In this document: positions 22,271 through 31,269 of the stretch, in pieces
Layout: each line of letters begins with the position of its first letter
Position numbering within the stretch: position 1 is the stretch's first letter
NCBI GenBank assembly: GCA_004764695.1
Contig: SMSO01000025.1
Location: 3,183,102-3,247,101, forward strand
Direction: 5' to 3'
Length of the DNA stretch: 64,000 nucleotides
From: Schizochytrium sp. TIO01
Lineage: Eukaryota > Sar > Bigyra > Thraustochytrida > Thraustochytriidae
Notes under the pieces: generated by a model
What the model was told of the DNA's origin: nothing
The model's database searches: none
What the model saw: the letters and a program-made list of their open reading frames with translations, nothing else
Translations under genes and position numbers: made by a program

Positions 22271-22506
22271 GCTGATCAGCAAAGCCGCAAGTTGCTCAAA
22301 AGGGCAAATCTTGGTAAGGTTGTGAACGTGCCATCTGTACAGCACGTGCTGATCTTGCTCTGTGTGAACTTTGGCTCTGTCTTTTGTTGCTGAGCAGGAA
22401 AGCCGCAAGTTGCTCGAAAGGGCAAAGCTTGGTAAGGCCGTGAACGTGCCATCCGTAAGTCACGTGCTGATCTTGCTCTGTGTGGACTTTGACTTTGTCT
22501 TTTGCA
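22271..22506. repeat. 118-bp tandem duplication with CACGTG boxes
   Basis: Two adjacent 118-bp units (22271-22388 and 22389-22506), about 90% alike by eye, end 88 bp before the patched-like start codon. A short third start (GCTGAGCAAGG) follows at 22513. Each unit carries one E-box/G-box: CACGTG at 22343, within the palindrome AGCACGTGCT, and at 22461, exactly 118 bp apart. Confidence 0.85.
22343..22466. promoter_or_regulatory. Paired CACGTG elements upstream of the patched-like gene
   Basis: Two CACGTG hexamers (22343-22348, 22461-22466), 246 and 128 bp before the start codon. CACGTG is the classic site of bHLH and some bZIP factors. A role in controlling this sterol-sensing-type gene is inference from position and duplication. 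Confidence 0.45.
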
Positions 22507-22593
22507 AGGTTAGCTGAGCAAGGCTAGTTTGAGCTGGGTTGTAGTACCAGAACAGGTGAGGCAAATTCAGGTCACGCATACGTGCAGAGAACG

Positions 22594-25374
22594 ATGGGCA
22601 GCAACAGAAGCAATGCATCAATGGTAGAATTTGATGCGAGCCATGGTGAAGAGAAGCTGGAGATGCAAAATAAGAAGGAAAACTGCCTTGTACGGTTGAG
22701 CGGAGCGATCAACCATGTTATGAGTGGAGTTTTTCGCAAGATTGGATACGCAGTAGGCTCCTGGCCTTGGCTGACGGTCCTGCTCTCCACCATCCTCATG
22801 GCTGTCTTGAGCTATGGGTTCGCAAATTTTGACTCAGAAGGAGCTTCAGAGAGTTCTTTTGTTCCGCAGGGCACGCGCGGCCTCACAGACGAAGCTGACA
22901 TGGTCGAATACTACGGGGAGTCATCTCGATATGAAGGATACATTCAGTTTCCCTCTGACGGAGGCAACATCCTCGACAAAGAAAACATGGTCTCTGCACT
23001 TAAGTTTTACCTTGGATTGTACAATTTCTCCGTGAGCGCACTGAATGAATCATTAGCGTATCAATCGTATTCTTTGAGTGATCTCTGCGAAAGAGTCCAA
23101 ACTGCCCCTAACACCACAATTTGTCTGTTTGCCTCAGTTTTCAGCATAGCATACAGTAACAACTTGACTGCTCTCGAAGAAGACGATGATATTTCTCAGA
23201 CATTGAATGATACGTTCACGCATTCAAGCTTAGAGCTCTATGTTGGTGGGGTTGAATATGACGATACAACTGCGTTGCCGGTGAGTGCTAAAGTCTTACG
23301 TGGTAGTTTGTTCCTGAATGACAACGAATTTGATACTACCCCTAATGATAGCGATGATTCCACTGAGGACCCGGCGGCCGAAGCTTGGGAAGAAGAAGAC
23401 GTGGATTACTCTCTTGCATACTCAGATACCGAGCTCATTACAGTTTATCCATTTAACGCCTGGGCTTTCACAGACGTTGTTGGATCTCAAATTGTCGGAG
23501 ATGTGAAATACCAGGGTATCAGCTACTTCATTATTATCTTTTATGTCGTTTTCGTGATGCAAAATAGCTGCAGCCGAGTCAAGAGCAGCGTTGCCCTCGC
23601 ACTATTGGGCGTGCTAACGATTGGTTACGCCATCATTTGCGGCTTTGGCTTTTCACAGCTCCTTGGATTCACCTACGGGTATACACATACAGTGCTGGTT
23701 TTCATCATCCTTGGTATTGGAGCAGATGGTGTTTTCATTGTCACCAATGCTTTTCGCCGCACAAATCCAGAGGCTACATCTGCAGAGCGTGCAGCAGACG
23801 CCCTGCAGCATGCTGGAGTGAGTGTAACAGTTAGTAGTCTTACAAATGTGGTTGCCTTCGCTCTTGGCTCCACCACGGTTATTCCTGACCTCAGCTCCTT
23901 CTGCAAATATGCCGCATTGACATTTTTCTTCTTGTGGATCTTTTTACCCACGTTTTTCACCGCCATCCTGGTCCTCAATGAGAGGCGTGTCTTGGCTGGT
24001 CGCCTCGATGTATTTTGCTGCTTTCACGACTGCTGTAGTAAAGCTTCTGATGACGAGGTTAAGGGCACAGAGTTCAAACCAAGTTTTCTCTCCAGAATCA
24101 TGGGTACTAAATTCGCGGATGTACTGATGAACAAATTTGTACGTTATCCAGTCTTCCTACTTACCATTGTTTGCGCAGCTTTGGCGGGATGGAATATTAC
24201 AAATCTTACTGTTGCCGCAACCACAGAGAGCTTTATCCCAGATGATTCTTACCTGAAAAAATATGTGAATGCTCAGGACAGATACTTTGGTGGCGAAGAC
24301 ACAGATGTTTATGTCATTACGAAAGAGTTTGACTATTATGAAAACCGTGCAGCCGTTGCTGCTTTCCCAGATGAGTTCCGCTTTCCTACAACATATCTGA
24401 CAGCTCCACCTTATATCCGCCCAACGTTTACGTCATGGATTGAAGAATTTATGGCAGCAATGGCCGACCCGCCGAGCACGTTAACAGTCACAGCTGGCGA
24501 AATTGTAGCGGATTCTGAACTGGATGGAGTTGCCTTTCCGGCAAATTCGACGCTCTTTTACAAATATCTGCGTCTTTGGCTTGACGATGACTATGGCACT
24601 GGGCCGACTTACGAGAGTCAGATTGTATTCACCGATGACGATCGCACTCAAATTGAGCGTGCACGGATCTCCATGGATCATGTGCCAATTGGAAACTACA
24701 ACTCGGACGGTGTGTTCAAGGAAGATGCAACTGAATGTGTCAAAGCAATGAACAAAATGTACGAAATCTGCGATGATGCTTCGTTCGAAACTTACCCATA
24801 CAGCTCAGAGTACTCGGGAGATTGGGCAAGTTATGAGGTCGTGGCCCAGCAACTGAAGCAAAATGTATTGCTTGCTCTTTTGGCGGTATTTGTGATGATC
24901 TTTTTATTCATTGGCCACCCGCTTGCATCAACGCTTGTGTTTGTTTGTGTTGGAATTTCAATTGTTGAGCTACTTGGCTTTCAGACCGTAATGGGACTGA
25001 GTATCGACACTACCTCGGTAGTACTTTTTGTTCTCTCAGTCGGTGTTGCTGTAGACTATTCTGCTCACATCGGCTATGCTTACATGACCTTTTCTGGTAC
25101 TCCTGAGGAACGCCTTCGAGGTATGCTTGCGGATGTTGCAGTGCCAGTATTACACGGTGCTATGTCTACCTTCCTGGCGGTTTTGATGCAAGCCTTTTCG
25201 GAAAGCTACGTTTTCCGTGTGATGTTTCGAGACTTTGCTGTCATCGTCAGTGCTGCAACCCTCAATGGACTCATCGTCCTACCTATGCTTCTCTACACCT
25301 TCAATCCACCTGCATACTCCTCCGCATCCAAAGTAGCAGGTAAGACATCTACATTTGATGATGCTTCTCCGTAA
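22594..25374 (+). CDS. Patched/NPC1-like RND transporter with sterol-sensing-type domain
   Basis: Predicted 926-residue multi-pass protein of the eukaryotic RND family (patched, patched-domain, dispatched). It has a first membrane helix (about 45-65), a large extracytosolic loop, a five-helix sterol-sensing-like block (about 305-465) containing GIGADGVFIV, a second extracytosolic loop, and a final helix block (about 755-910) containing GVAVDYSAHIGYAYM. The Asp residues within the two GxGxD-type motifs are those expected to carry protons in RND pumps. The layout gives about 12 helices and two loops, the usual size for the family. The open frame begins at a GTG; I chose the ATG at 22594. The substrate is probably sterol or lipid by family, but not shown. 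The terminal tail is short and cytosolic. Confidence 0.88.
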   Translation: MGSNRSNASMVEFDASHGEEKLEMQNKKENCLVRLSGAINHVMSGVFRKIGYAVGSWPWLTVLLSTILMAVLSYGFANFDSEGASESSFVPQGTRGLTDEADMVEYYGESSRYEGYIQFPSDGGNILDKENMVSALKFYLGLYNFSVSALNESLAYQSYSLSDLCERVQTAPNTTICLFASVFSIAYSNNLTALEEDDDISQTLNDTFTHSSLELYVGGVEYDDTTALPVSAKVLRGSLFLNDNEFDTTPNDSDDSTEDPAAEAWEEEDVDYSLAYSDTELITVYPFNAWAFTDVVGSQIVGDVKYQGISYFIIIFYVVFVMQNSCSRVKSSVALALLGVLTIGYAIICGFGFSQLLGFTYGYTHTVLVFIILGIGADGVFIVTNAFRRTNPEATSAERAADALQHAGVSVTVSSLTNVVAFALGSTTVIPDLSSFCKYAALTFFFLWIFLPTFFTAILVLNERRVLAGRLDVFCCFHDCCSKASDDEVKGTEFKPSFLSRIMGTKFADVLMNKFVRYPVFLLTIVCAALAGWNITNLTVAATTESFIPDDSYLKKYVNAQDRYFGGEDTDVYVITKEFDYYENRAAVAAFPDEFRFPTTYLTAPPYIRPTFTSWIEEFMAAMADPPSTLTVTAGEIVADSELDGVAFPANSTLFYKYLRLWLDDDYGTGPTYESQIVFTDDDRTQIERARISMDHVPIGNYNSDGVFKEDATECVKAMNKMYEICDDASFETYPYSSEYSGDWASYEVVAQQLKQNVLLALLAVFVMIFLFIGHPLASTLVFVCVGISIVELLGFQTVMGLSIDTTSVVLFVLSVGVAVDYSAHIGYAYMTFSGTPEERLRGMLADVAVPVLHGAMSTFLAVLMQAFSESYVFRVMFRDFAVIVSAATLNGLIVLPMLLYTFNPPAYSSASKVAGKTSTFDDASP

Positions 25375-26598
25375 ATGTTGCCAATCTTTCGTTATGTTGT
25401 TGATAACTATTTTGTTTTGTTTTCCATTCCTCAAGTCTTTGCATTTTTCATGTCAATTTAATTATGTTGCCCCGAAACCAAGACTTTATGTACTAATCAT
25501 TTTCTTATTCTTTAGTGTATCGGTTGGTACTTTATTGCCGACAAGTTGCGCGTGGGACCAGGTTTACCCATACTAAATAAGAGAGTGCTCAAATTTTGAT
25601 AACAAGATATCAAATTGTTTACCCTACTACTACTACTTGTACTACTAATGCGATTCTTTCTTCTACTCTACTACTACGAATACTGAAGAATACCTAATCA
25701 TTTATATCTCACTATATTGTTAAATCTCAATTATTTCTAGCAAGCTATGATCCTCATCCAAATCCTTGTAGCCAACCGGAAGCTGGCTACAACAATTTTA
25801 CAAAAATGATTCTTTCATCACCTGGAACGCTGCTTGGAAGCGCCTCGGAGAGTGAGTCTTCGGGAGTCGGAAAGTAACGGAGGCCTTGAGCAAGTTGGCC
25901 TTGATAAATGACGTCGAAACCCCGACAGCACGCATGCGGAACTAGTACTTCATCAAGACATCAATCAGTCTCCAAGTCTGCAGGCGTAACTAATGACCTT
26001 TGCGTTCGTCGCGCCCACACGAGAAAACAACACCCTCTCTACCAGTGAAGTAGAGAAGTGAAAGATTAAAAAGAAAAAAGAAAAAAGAAAAAGAAAAAAA
26101 GCCATCACGAGTGCGTTCTATCTCTAAGCTAGACAAGGAATAAAATACAGAAAGACAGAACCTTGTCACAGGTATTATTAAGACCCATTACCAATGCCTT
26201 ACGGCTTCGCAGCAGGCCTTCTTTCAGAGTAGGCCTGGCAGGTATTCCTCGCATTCCCTGTTACATTCATGCCCTTAAATTCATTCACTTCTACTTTTTT
26301 TTGTTTACCTTTTTTTAATCCTCAGATCCTACTATATAGGACCAGATTAGAGAAATCAATCACTCACTTGCTCAAAAATCAGTCTCAAATCAGGAAAGGT
26401 CTCGGATCGAAGTCTGATCTCCTCCGAGTCCACTCCATCTTGGCTCTTAGAGCTGGCAAACCTGCAATTGTGCACTGCAGGCTCGCTGCGCCACTGCCCA
26501 CTGGTGAGATAGAGGAAGTCTGAAAGAAGAAACAGAAGAAGCGAAGCTAGGAAAGAAGCCAACTCATTCTTTAGGATCGAGTGCTGCCAACCGCAGTC
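25375..26598. other. 1.2 kb spacer between two co-directional genes
   Basis: AT-rich with TAC/TAG trinucleotide runs (25620-25690) and A/G-rich tracts (26065-26100). No gene is seen. It must hold the 3' UTR of the transporter and the promoter of NMD3. Confidence 0.5.
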
Positions 26599-28242
26599 AT
26601 GGCGTCTTTTACAGCGCCCGTGAGCACGATGCCAGACATTGCATGCTGCATGTGCGGAGTTGCGATTCAACCGAACGATGTGAACATGTGCCTGCAGTGC
26701 CTAAAGGACCGTGTGGATGTGACTGAAGGCATCTCACGGCAGGAAGTCATCTGGACGTGTAGCGGCTGTGGCAAAACCCGCGCAGAAGAAGGTCGGTGGC
26801 TTATGTGCGAACCTGAGTCTGCAGAACTTTTAGCGCTTTGCTTGAAAGCGGTGCATGGTCTTGGTAAAGGCAAAGGCAAAGGCCAGAAAAGTGGAGCGCG
26901 ATTCGTGGATGCTGCTTGGATCTGGACAGAGCCGCATTCTCGAAGACTCAAGATCAAGATCACAGTGGAGAAGGAGGTCTTTAATAGCGCAATTGTGCGC
27001 CAGAGACTTGAGGTGGAGTTCATTGTGAAGTCAAGACTTTGTCCAGAATGTGTGAAAGAGACTACGGATCAACAGTGGACCACTGTGATTCAGGTGCGCC
27101 AGCAGGTCTCGCATAAACGAACGCTGTTAAATTTAGAGAACAAGCTCTTGCGCGGAGGAGCAGCCAAATCTGCGCTCGACGTAATCCCTGTCAACCATGG
27201 CCTCGATTTTTATTTTGCGAACAAAACACAGGCGAACAAATTCACTGATTTTGTAATGTCTTGTGTACCCGCCCGTCGCAAGGAAAGCAAGTCTTTGCAG
27301 GGCGCTGATCTGAAGAGCAACAAGTATAACTACCGTCATAGTATTCATATTGAGGTTGTGCCGCTCTGCAAGCATGACTTTATTATCTTACCTGTGAGAC
27401 TTCAGCAGCAGCTCTTTGGTGGCAAGTCATCTTCTGTGATTGTTGAAAGTGTTACACGAACTATTAATCTTGTTGACCCCTTCACCGGAGCCCGCGCAAA
27501 ACTGCAAGATGCTAAATACTGGGCCAACGCATTCCGCGCTGTTGGTACCGCTCGTCAGTTCACTGAATTTACAGTCTTAGATTGTCAGCCACTCAGCTAT
27601 GGCGATAGTGAGTCGGAGAATGCCCCAGTATCCGAGGTCGATGTGGCGCGCCTCGCAGACCTCGGTCTCAACGATGAACGATTCACGGTGTTTTCCCACA
27701 TTGGTCACCGCCTTGAAGCAGGCGATACAGTGCTTGGTTACGATTTTGCGAACCATAATATTAGCGATGAACTTTTAGCTCCCCTGAAGGGTCGTGAACT
27801 TGAGCCTGTCATTCTCGTCCAAAAAGTATTGGAGAAGGTGCGCAAGCCTCGTAAACTCAAGAAGAAGAAGGGCAAAAAGGCTGCTGCTGAAGGTGATGCT
27901 CGAGAGGCTGATCTTGAGGACGAGGACGGTGAAGTTGAGGCTGATGACGCTGCTGAGGAAGGTGAAGATGTTGACTTCGAGGAAGGGGATGATGAGGAGG
28001 ACATCTCTTTCGACGAAGAGGATGATGAGGACTTTGATGAGGCCGACTCCGGTGCAGACTTTGACGATGGAGAGGGTCTTGATGACGATGATCTTGACCA
28101 GGATGATGAAATTACTGGCCAGGAAGACAATAGTGCAAGCAGTGGAGGTAGCAACGCCAAAAAATCTAACAGTGTAACTTTTGCTGATGAGGAAGAAGAT
28201 GTTTCCACAATGGTGAATGAGAAGTTGAAACTTGATAAATAA
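26599..28242 (+). CDS. NMD3: NMD3, 60S ribosomal subunit nuclear export adaptor
   Basis: Predicted 547-residue NMD3, which binds the 60S pre-subunit and links it to the exportin CRM1 for export from the nucleus. The N terminus carries the zinc-binding Cys pairs typical of the family: CCMCG near residue 15, CLQC near 30, CSGCG near 55 and CPEC near 145. The conserved NMD3 core follows. The C-terminal quarter is extremely acidic (Asp/Glu repeats from about 430), preceded by a Lys-rich patch (KLKKKKGKK). Export signals in this family lie in this tail; I did not find one clear leucine-rich signal. The frame opens at a GTG; the first ATG (26599) sits just before the first Cys pair. It converges on the polymerase gene with 267 bp between. 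Confidence 0.93.
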   Translation: MASFTAPVSTMPDIACCMCGVAIQPNDVNMCLQCLKDRVDVTEGISRQEVIWTCSGCGKTRAEEGRWLMCEPESAELLALCLKAVHGLGKGKGKGQKSGARFVDAAWIWTEPHSRRLKIKITVEKEVFNSAIVRQRLEVEFIVKSRLCPECVKETTDQQWTTVIQVRQQVSHKRTLLNLENKLLRGGAAKSALDVIPVNHGLDFYFANKTQANKFTDFVMSCVPARRKESKSLQGADLKSNKYNYRHSIHIEVVPLCKHDFIILPVRLQQQLFGGKSSSVIVESVTRTINLVDPFTGARAKLQDAKYWANAFRAVGTARQFTEFTVLDCQPLSYGDSESENAPVSEVDVARLADLGLNDERFTVFSHIGHRLEAGDTVLGYDFANHNISDELLAPLKGRELEPVILVQKVLEKVRKPRKLKKKKGKKAAAEGDAREADLEDEDGEVEADDAAEEGEDVDFEEGDDEEDISFDEEDDEDFDEADSGADFDDGEGLDDDDLDQDDEITGQEDNSASSGGSNAKKSNSVTFADEEEDVSTMVNEKLKLDK

Positions 28243-28509
28243 TATATTATTATTCAGGCTATTTTTGTTTATTGGATTCTACATGACCAACGTATTCGGG
28301 AGTTAGCGTAAAGAACTCTTTATTTTACTCTTGTCTCATCTATACAGCCTTTTTCGGGCTTGTTAATCTTTTTAAGGCTGTCGGTATCAGACCCTTTATT
28401 TTCTTCATTTTCTCGAATTCAGTTAGTGTTATGAGCATTTAAAGGTAACTTATATTTTTCTTTCCAAAAAAAAATAGAAAAGAAATAAACATGGTACAGG
28501 AGGAGCTGT

Positions 28510-30288
28510 CTACGAGGATGATTTTGAAAAGTAAGATGTTATTTTCGCACGTTTGTTTGCTTTGCGATCCCTATGGCCAGAATTGCTACTGTAAAGTGGG
28601 AAGCTGCGTTTCACTTGAGGCAGGGAGGCATCATCATCTATGGATAAATCAATTACGACATTGTCAGCGCCGTTTCTTAAAACTTCAGGTTTCCCAGAGC
28701 TAGCGGCTTCAGGGGAGTGAATTGATACAACCTCTATAGCATCATCTGGGTCTAACTCGTTTATAGGTAAACGATTTTCTAAGCCGGTGAGGGTTTCAGT
28801 GACCGACTGATCATGCAATTGACCTGCTACTGCTTGAAGGTCAAGGCTATTTGCAATTGATTTTTTTGCAATATCCTTTGAATCAACACTAGGTTTTGAA
28901 CTTTCTGGTTTAGAATGTGCTTCAAAAAAGTCACGTAGAGCACGCTGTGTACTAGTGCCGTGATCTGATTGAAAATCAGATATTGCAAGATTGATACGGC
29001 ATAATATGAATGGAGGGGTAGATGGGGTAGATGTAGCACCAGAGGCTGAAGAGGGCGATGTAGATACACTTGATGGCAAACATCCGCGCAAGAGAGTTTG
29101 CGCGCACCTGTGTAAGGTTTCTACATCACGGAACACGGCAGCATCCACTTTACATTGTTTGGATGCATGTCGCCTATTTCTTCGACGATATGCTTCGTGA
29201 TCTGAACGGTTTGAGAAGGATTGGCTATTTCTTGTCTCTACGGCATCTGCTTTGTCGGAAATTGAGACGCGAAGGGTGTGTGCTACATGTCCATGCTTCT
29301 TGCGACGAGCTCTTACAAACTCCATTATCCGCTCACACAAAGTTCTCAATCTATCATTTGCGGAATCCCATGTGTCTGGGTGAGGCAAGGAAGTTTCTTC
29401 TTGTGAAATGGTTTTTAATAGAGTACTGGCTTTCACAGGCCGCTCGTCGGTTCCGCGTACGACATGGTAGACAAATTGCGCCAGTCCAGAATTAGATGCG
29501 AGAGCTCGGGTCAATACTGCAAGGGACAACTGACGAACATGTGCACATTTAAGATTGTATGGATTCTCGAGTTCTTTTAAGGACTCATCCGACTGCTCTG
29601 TCAAGGCGCGAAAGACATCCCGAACCATGGCTCGACCAAAACCTTGCACTTTGGTCACTTCAAGGTTTGTCATATAGTCATAGAGGGCACTTGGAATAAT
29701 CGTAGACTGTTGATTTGGTTTGTGAAGTTCTGCTGCAAGTTTAGCACTTGTTTTGCAAATGCCAATTCCAGCACAAGTTTTGAAGCCTAGTTGTCTCACA
29801 AGAGCATCCCGCATTTCCTGTGCAATAAGAGAGCCTTGTACCAATCTTCTTTTCAAATCCTCATCAATCGTAGAAGAATCACCTAGCACATGTCCCGTAA
29901 ACTCAGCTCCATAGGTGGCCATAGATGGCATCCGCATATCAACGAGGTCCGAGATGTCAATGAAGGACTCATCCATGCCTTTGCGTTCCACGGGACAGCC
30001 ATAGGATTGCAAGACCTCCCCGATAGCCTCACTAGCTTCTCGGAAAGGTCGCAAATCGCTCCCATCGACAATTTTGAGGGCTGGGCATACTTTTTGCGCT
30101 TCGTCTAGCGCCATGAGCTTTGTAATACCAAACTTGCGAGCCTCATAATTGCACGTCACAGTGATGTACTTTTGCCTCACGGCCAGAGGCTTTCCGCGTA
30201 GTTCCGGGTGCAAACGCTCCAGCACCTGAGCATAAAAACAGTCCAGATCAACACAAACGACCACGCGCGGCCGTTTTGTGCCATGCAT
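28510..30288 (-). CDS. POLI: DNA polymerase iota (Y-family translesion polymerase)
   Basis: Predicted 592-residue Y-family polymerase that copies past damaged bases. It matches the iota branch best: VRQKYITVTCNYEARK at about 38-52 corresponds closely to the palm/finger segment I know from animal iota. Metal ligands are D14 in VDLDCFYAQ and D106/E107 in GMDESFID. CAGIGICKTSAKLAAELHKP marks the later palm helix-hairpin region, and a little-finger domain follows to about residue 420. The C-terminal tail has two SUMO-interaction-like cores (IEVVSI at 518-523 and VVIDLSIDDD at 544-553) and a PCNA-binding-like end (RAKITSYF, I583, Y586, F587) next to a basic patch. Eta is the main alternative. The ATG at 30288 opens the frame; TAG ends it. 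Confidence 0.87.
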   Translation of the reverse strand: MHGTKRPRVVVCVDLDCFYAQVLERLHPELRGKPLAVRQKYITVTCNYEARKFGITKLMALDEAQKVCPALKIVDGSDLRPFREASEAIGEVLQSYGCPVERKGMDESFIDISDLVDMRMPSMATYGAEFTGHVLGDSSTIDEDLKRRLVQGSLIAQEMRDALVRQLGFKTCAGIGICKTSAKLAAELHKPNQQSTIIPSALYDYMTNLEVTKVQGFGRAMVRDVFRALTEQSDESLKELENPYNLKCAHVRQLSLAVLTRALASNSGLAQFVYHVVRGTDERPVKASTLLKTISQEETSLPHPDTWDSANDRLRTLCERIMEFVRARRKKHGHVAHTLRVSISDKADAVETRNSQSFSNRSDHEAYRRRNRRHASKQCKVDAAVFRDVETLHRCAQTLLRGCLPSSVSTSPSSASGATSTPSTPPFILCRINLAISDFQSDHGTSTQRALRDFFEAHSKPESSKPSVDSKDIAKKSIANSLDLQAVAGQLHDQSVTETLTGLENRLPINELDPDDAIEVVSIHSPEAASSGKPEVLRNGADNVVIDLSIDDDASLPQVKRSFPLYSSNSGHRDRKANKRAKITSYFSKSSS

Positions 30289-31269
30289 AGTGGCCTCTGG
30301 AAAATGTCTGAGGAATGGTTTGTCTAAGTTCGCTCTGTTTCTTCTTTATAGTTTCGTTCGTCCTTTTCAAAGTAATATATCTGATTAGGAATACTCTAGG
30401 TGTATTAAACAATGAGACGAACAAAGAAACAACTTGAATGATAGAAAAAGTTAAGAGTCCAATGTCGTGTTTTATGATTGGTCAGACTCTGCTCTTGATT
30501 CTTTTTTAAAATAGTGCTTATCAGTTAAATGCTGACTCAACTATTCGACAAGCTTGGGGGCAAGCGACTTCCTCACCAATGGTATTTCTCCAATCATTCC
30601 TAATGATTATTGAAGGAGAAGGTTAACGCCGTTTCCAGCGTTTCTTAAATTCTGAGAAATCCGCTACGAGACGATCCTGGGCCATTGTTAAAAAACAATG
30701 GCGACCACATTAAAAAAAGGTTCTGAACCATGACATGAGACCGCATTCTTCGTCAACCGGGCCAGGGATATAGATTGCATTCCTCATCTCAATTTCCACC
30801 TTGGCAACTGGAATCCCGGTGACCACAATCAAAGGTAGAAAACACAAGCTTCGAGTTTGAAGGCATTAAAAATATATATATTAAAAATTAATATCTTGTA
30901 CTCTAGAGGTAGAGACGAAAGAGAAAGACAGTTCGATCAAAACGAGCGTGGGAGGAGTGCAGACTAAATCAGTAACCAGAGCTCGAGAAGAAAATAAACT
31001 GAGGCAACCTAACTTTGGAGAGAGTAAGGGTGGCACGGGCCCTTGGAGGGCAGTGAGGGCCCACTGCGGAAAATAGAGTTTTGTTTCCGTGGACAGAACC
31101 GCAAAAAGAGCCTCCTGCATAAGCAATTGGTTATCTCTACACGGAAACGCGTTTACGAAGGAAAAGCGCGAAGTCTCATAGAAGTTTAGTCAAGTTTCTA
31201 CTGTGTGTGAGATAGGCCATCGCGCTTCGCGAAGCTATTTTGATCAAGAGTTCGTTCTGATAAACTAGG
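30289..31269. other. Divergent promoter region, about 980 bp
   Basis: Lies between polymerase iota (minus) and the MFS gene (plus) and probably holds both promoters. It contains a perfect hairpin, GCCATTGTT-AAAA-AACAATGGC, at 30681-30702. No gene is seen. Confidence 0.5.

Larger units (their letters stand above)
19750..22593. other. 2.8 kb spacer with a duplicated E-box element
   Basis: Mostly featureless. An ATG at 20888 in a fair initiation context opens a Ser/Asn-rich 116-codon frame, listed separately. The last 330 bp hold a 118-bp tandem duplication carrying CACGTG (22271-22506). A further CACGTG lies at 21843. A 14-nt palindrome TAGGTACGTACCTA lies at 20506. Confidence 0.5.

Noticed and set aside
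27738-28208. Ser-rich minus-strand frame opposite the NMD3 tail
   Set aside because: It is the antisense shadow of the acidic Asp/Glu codons of NMD3.
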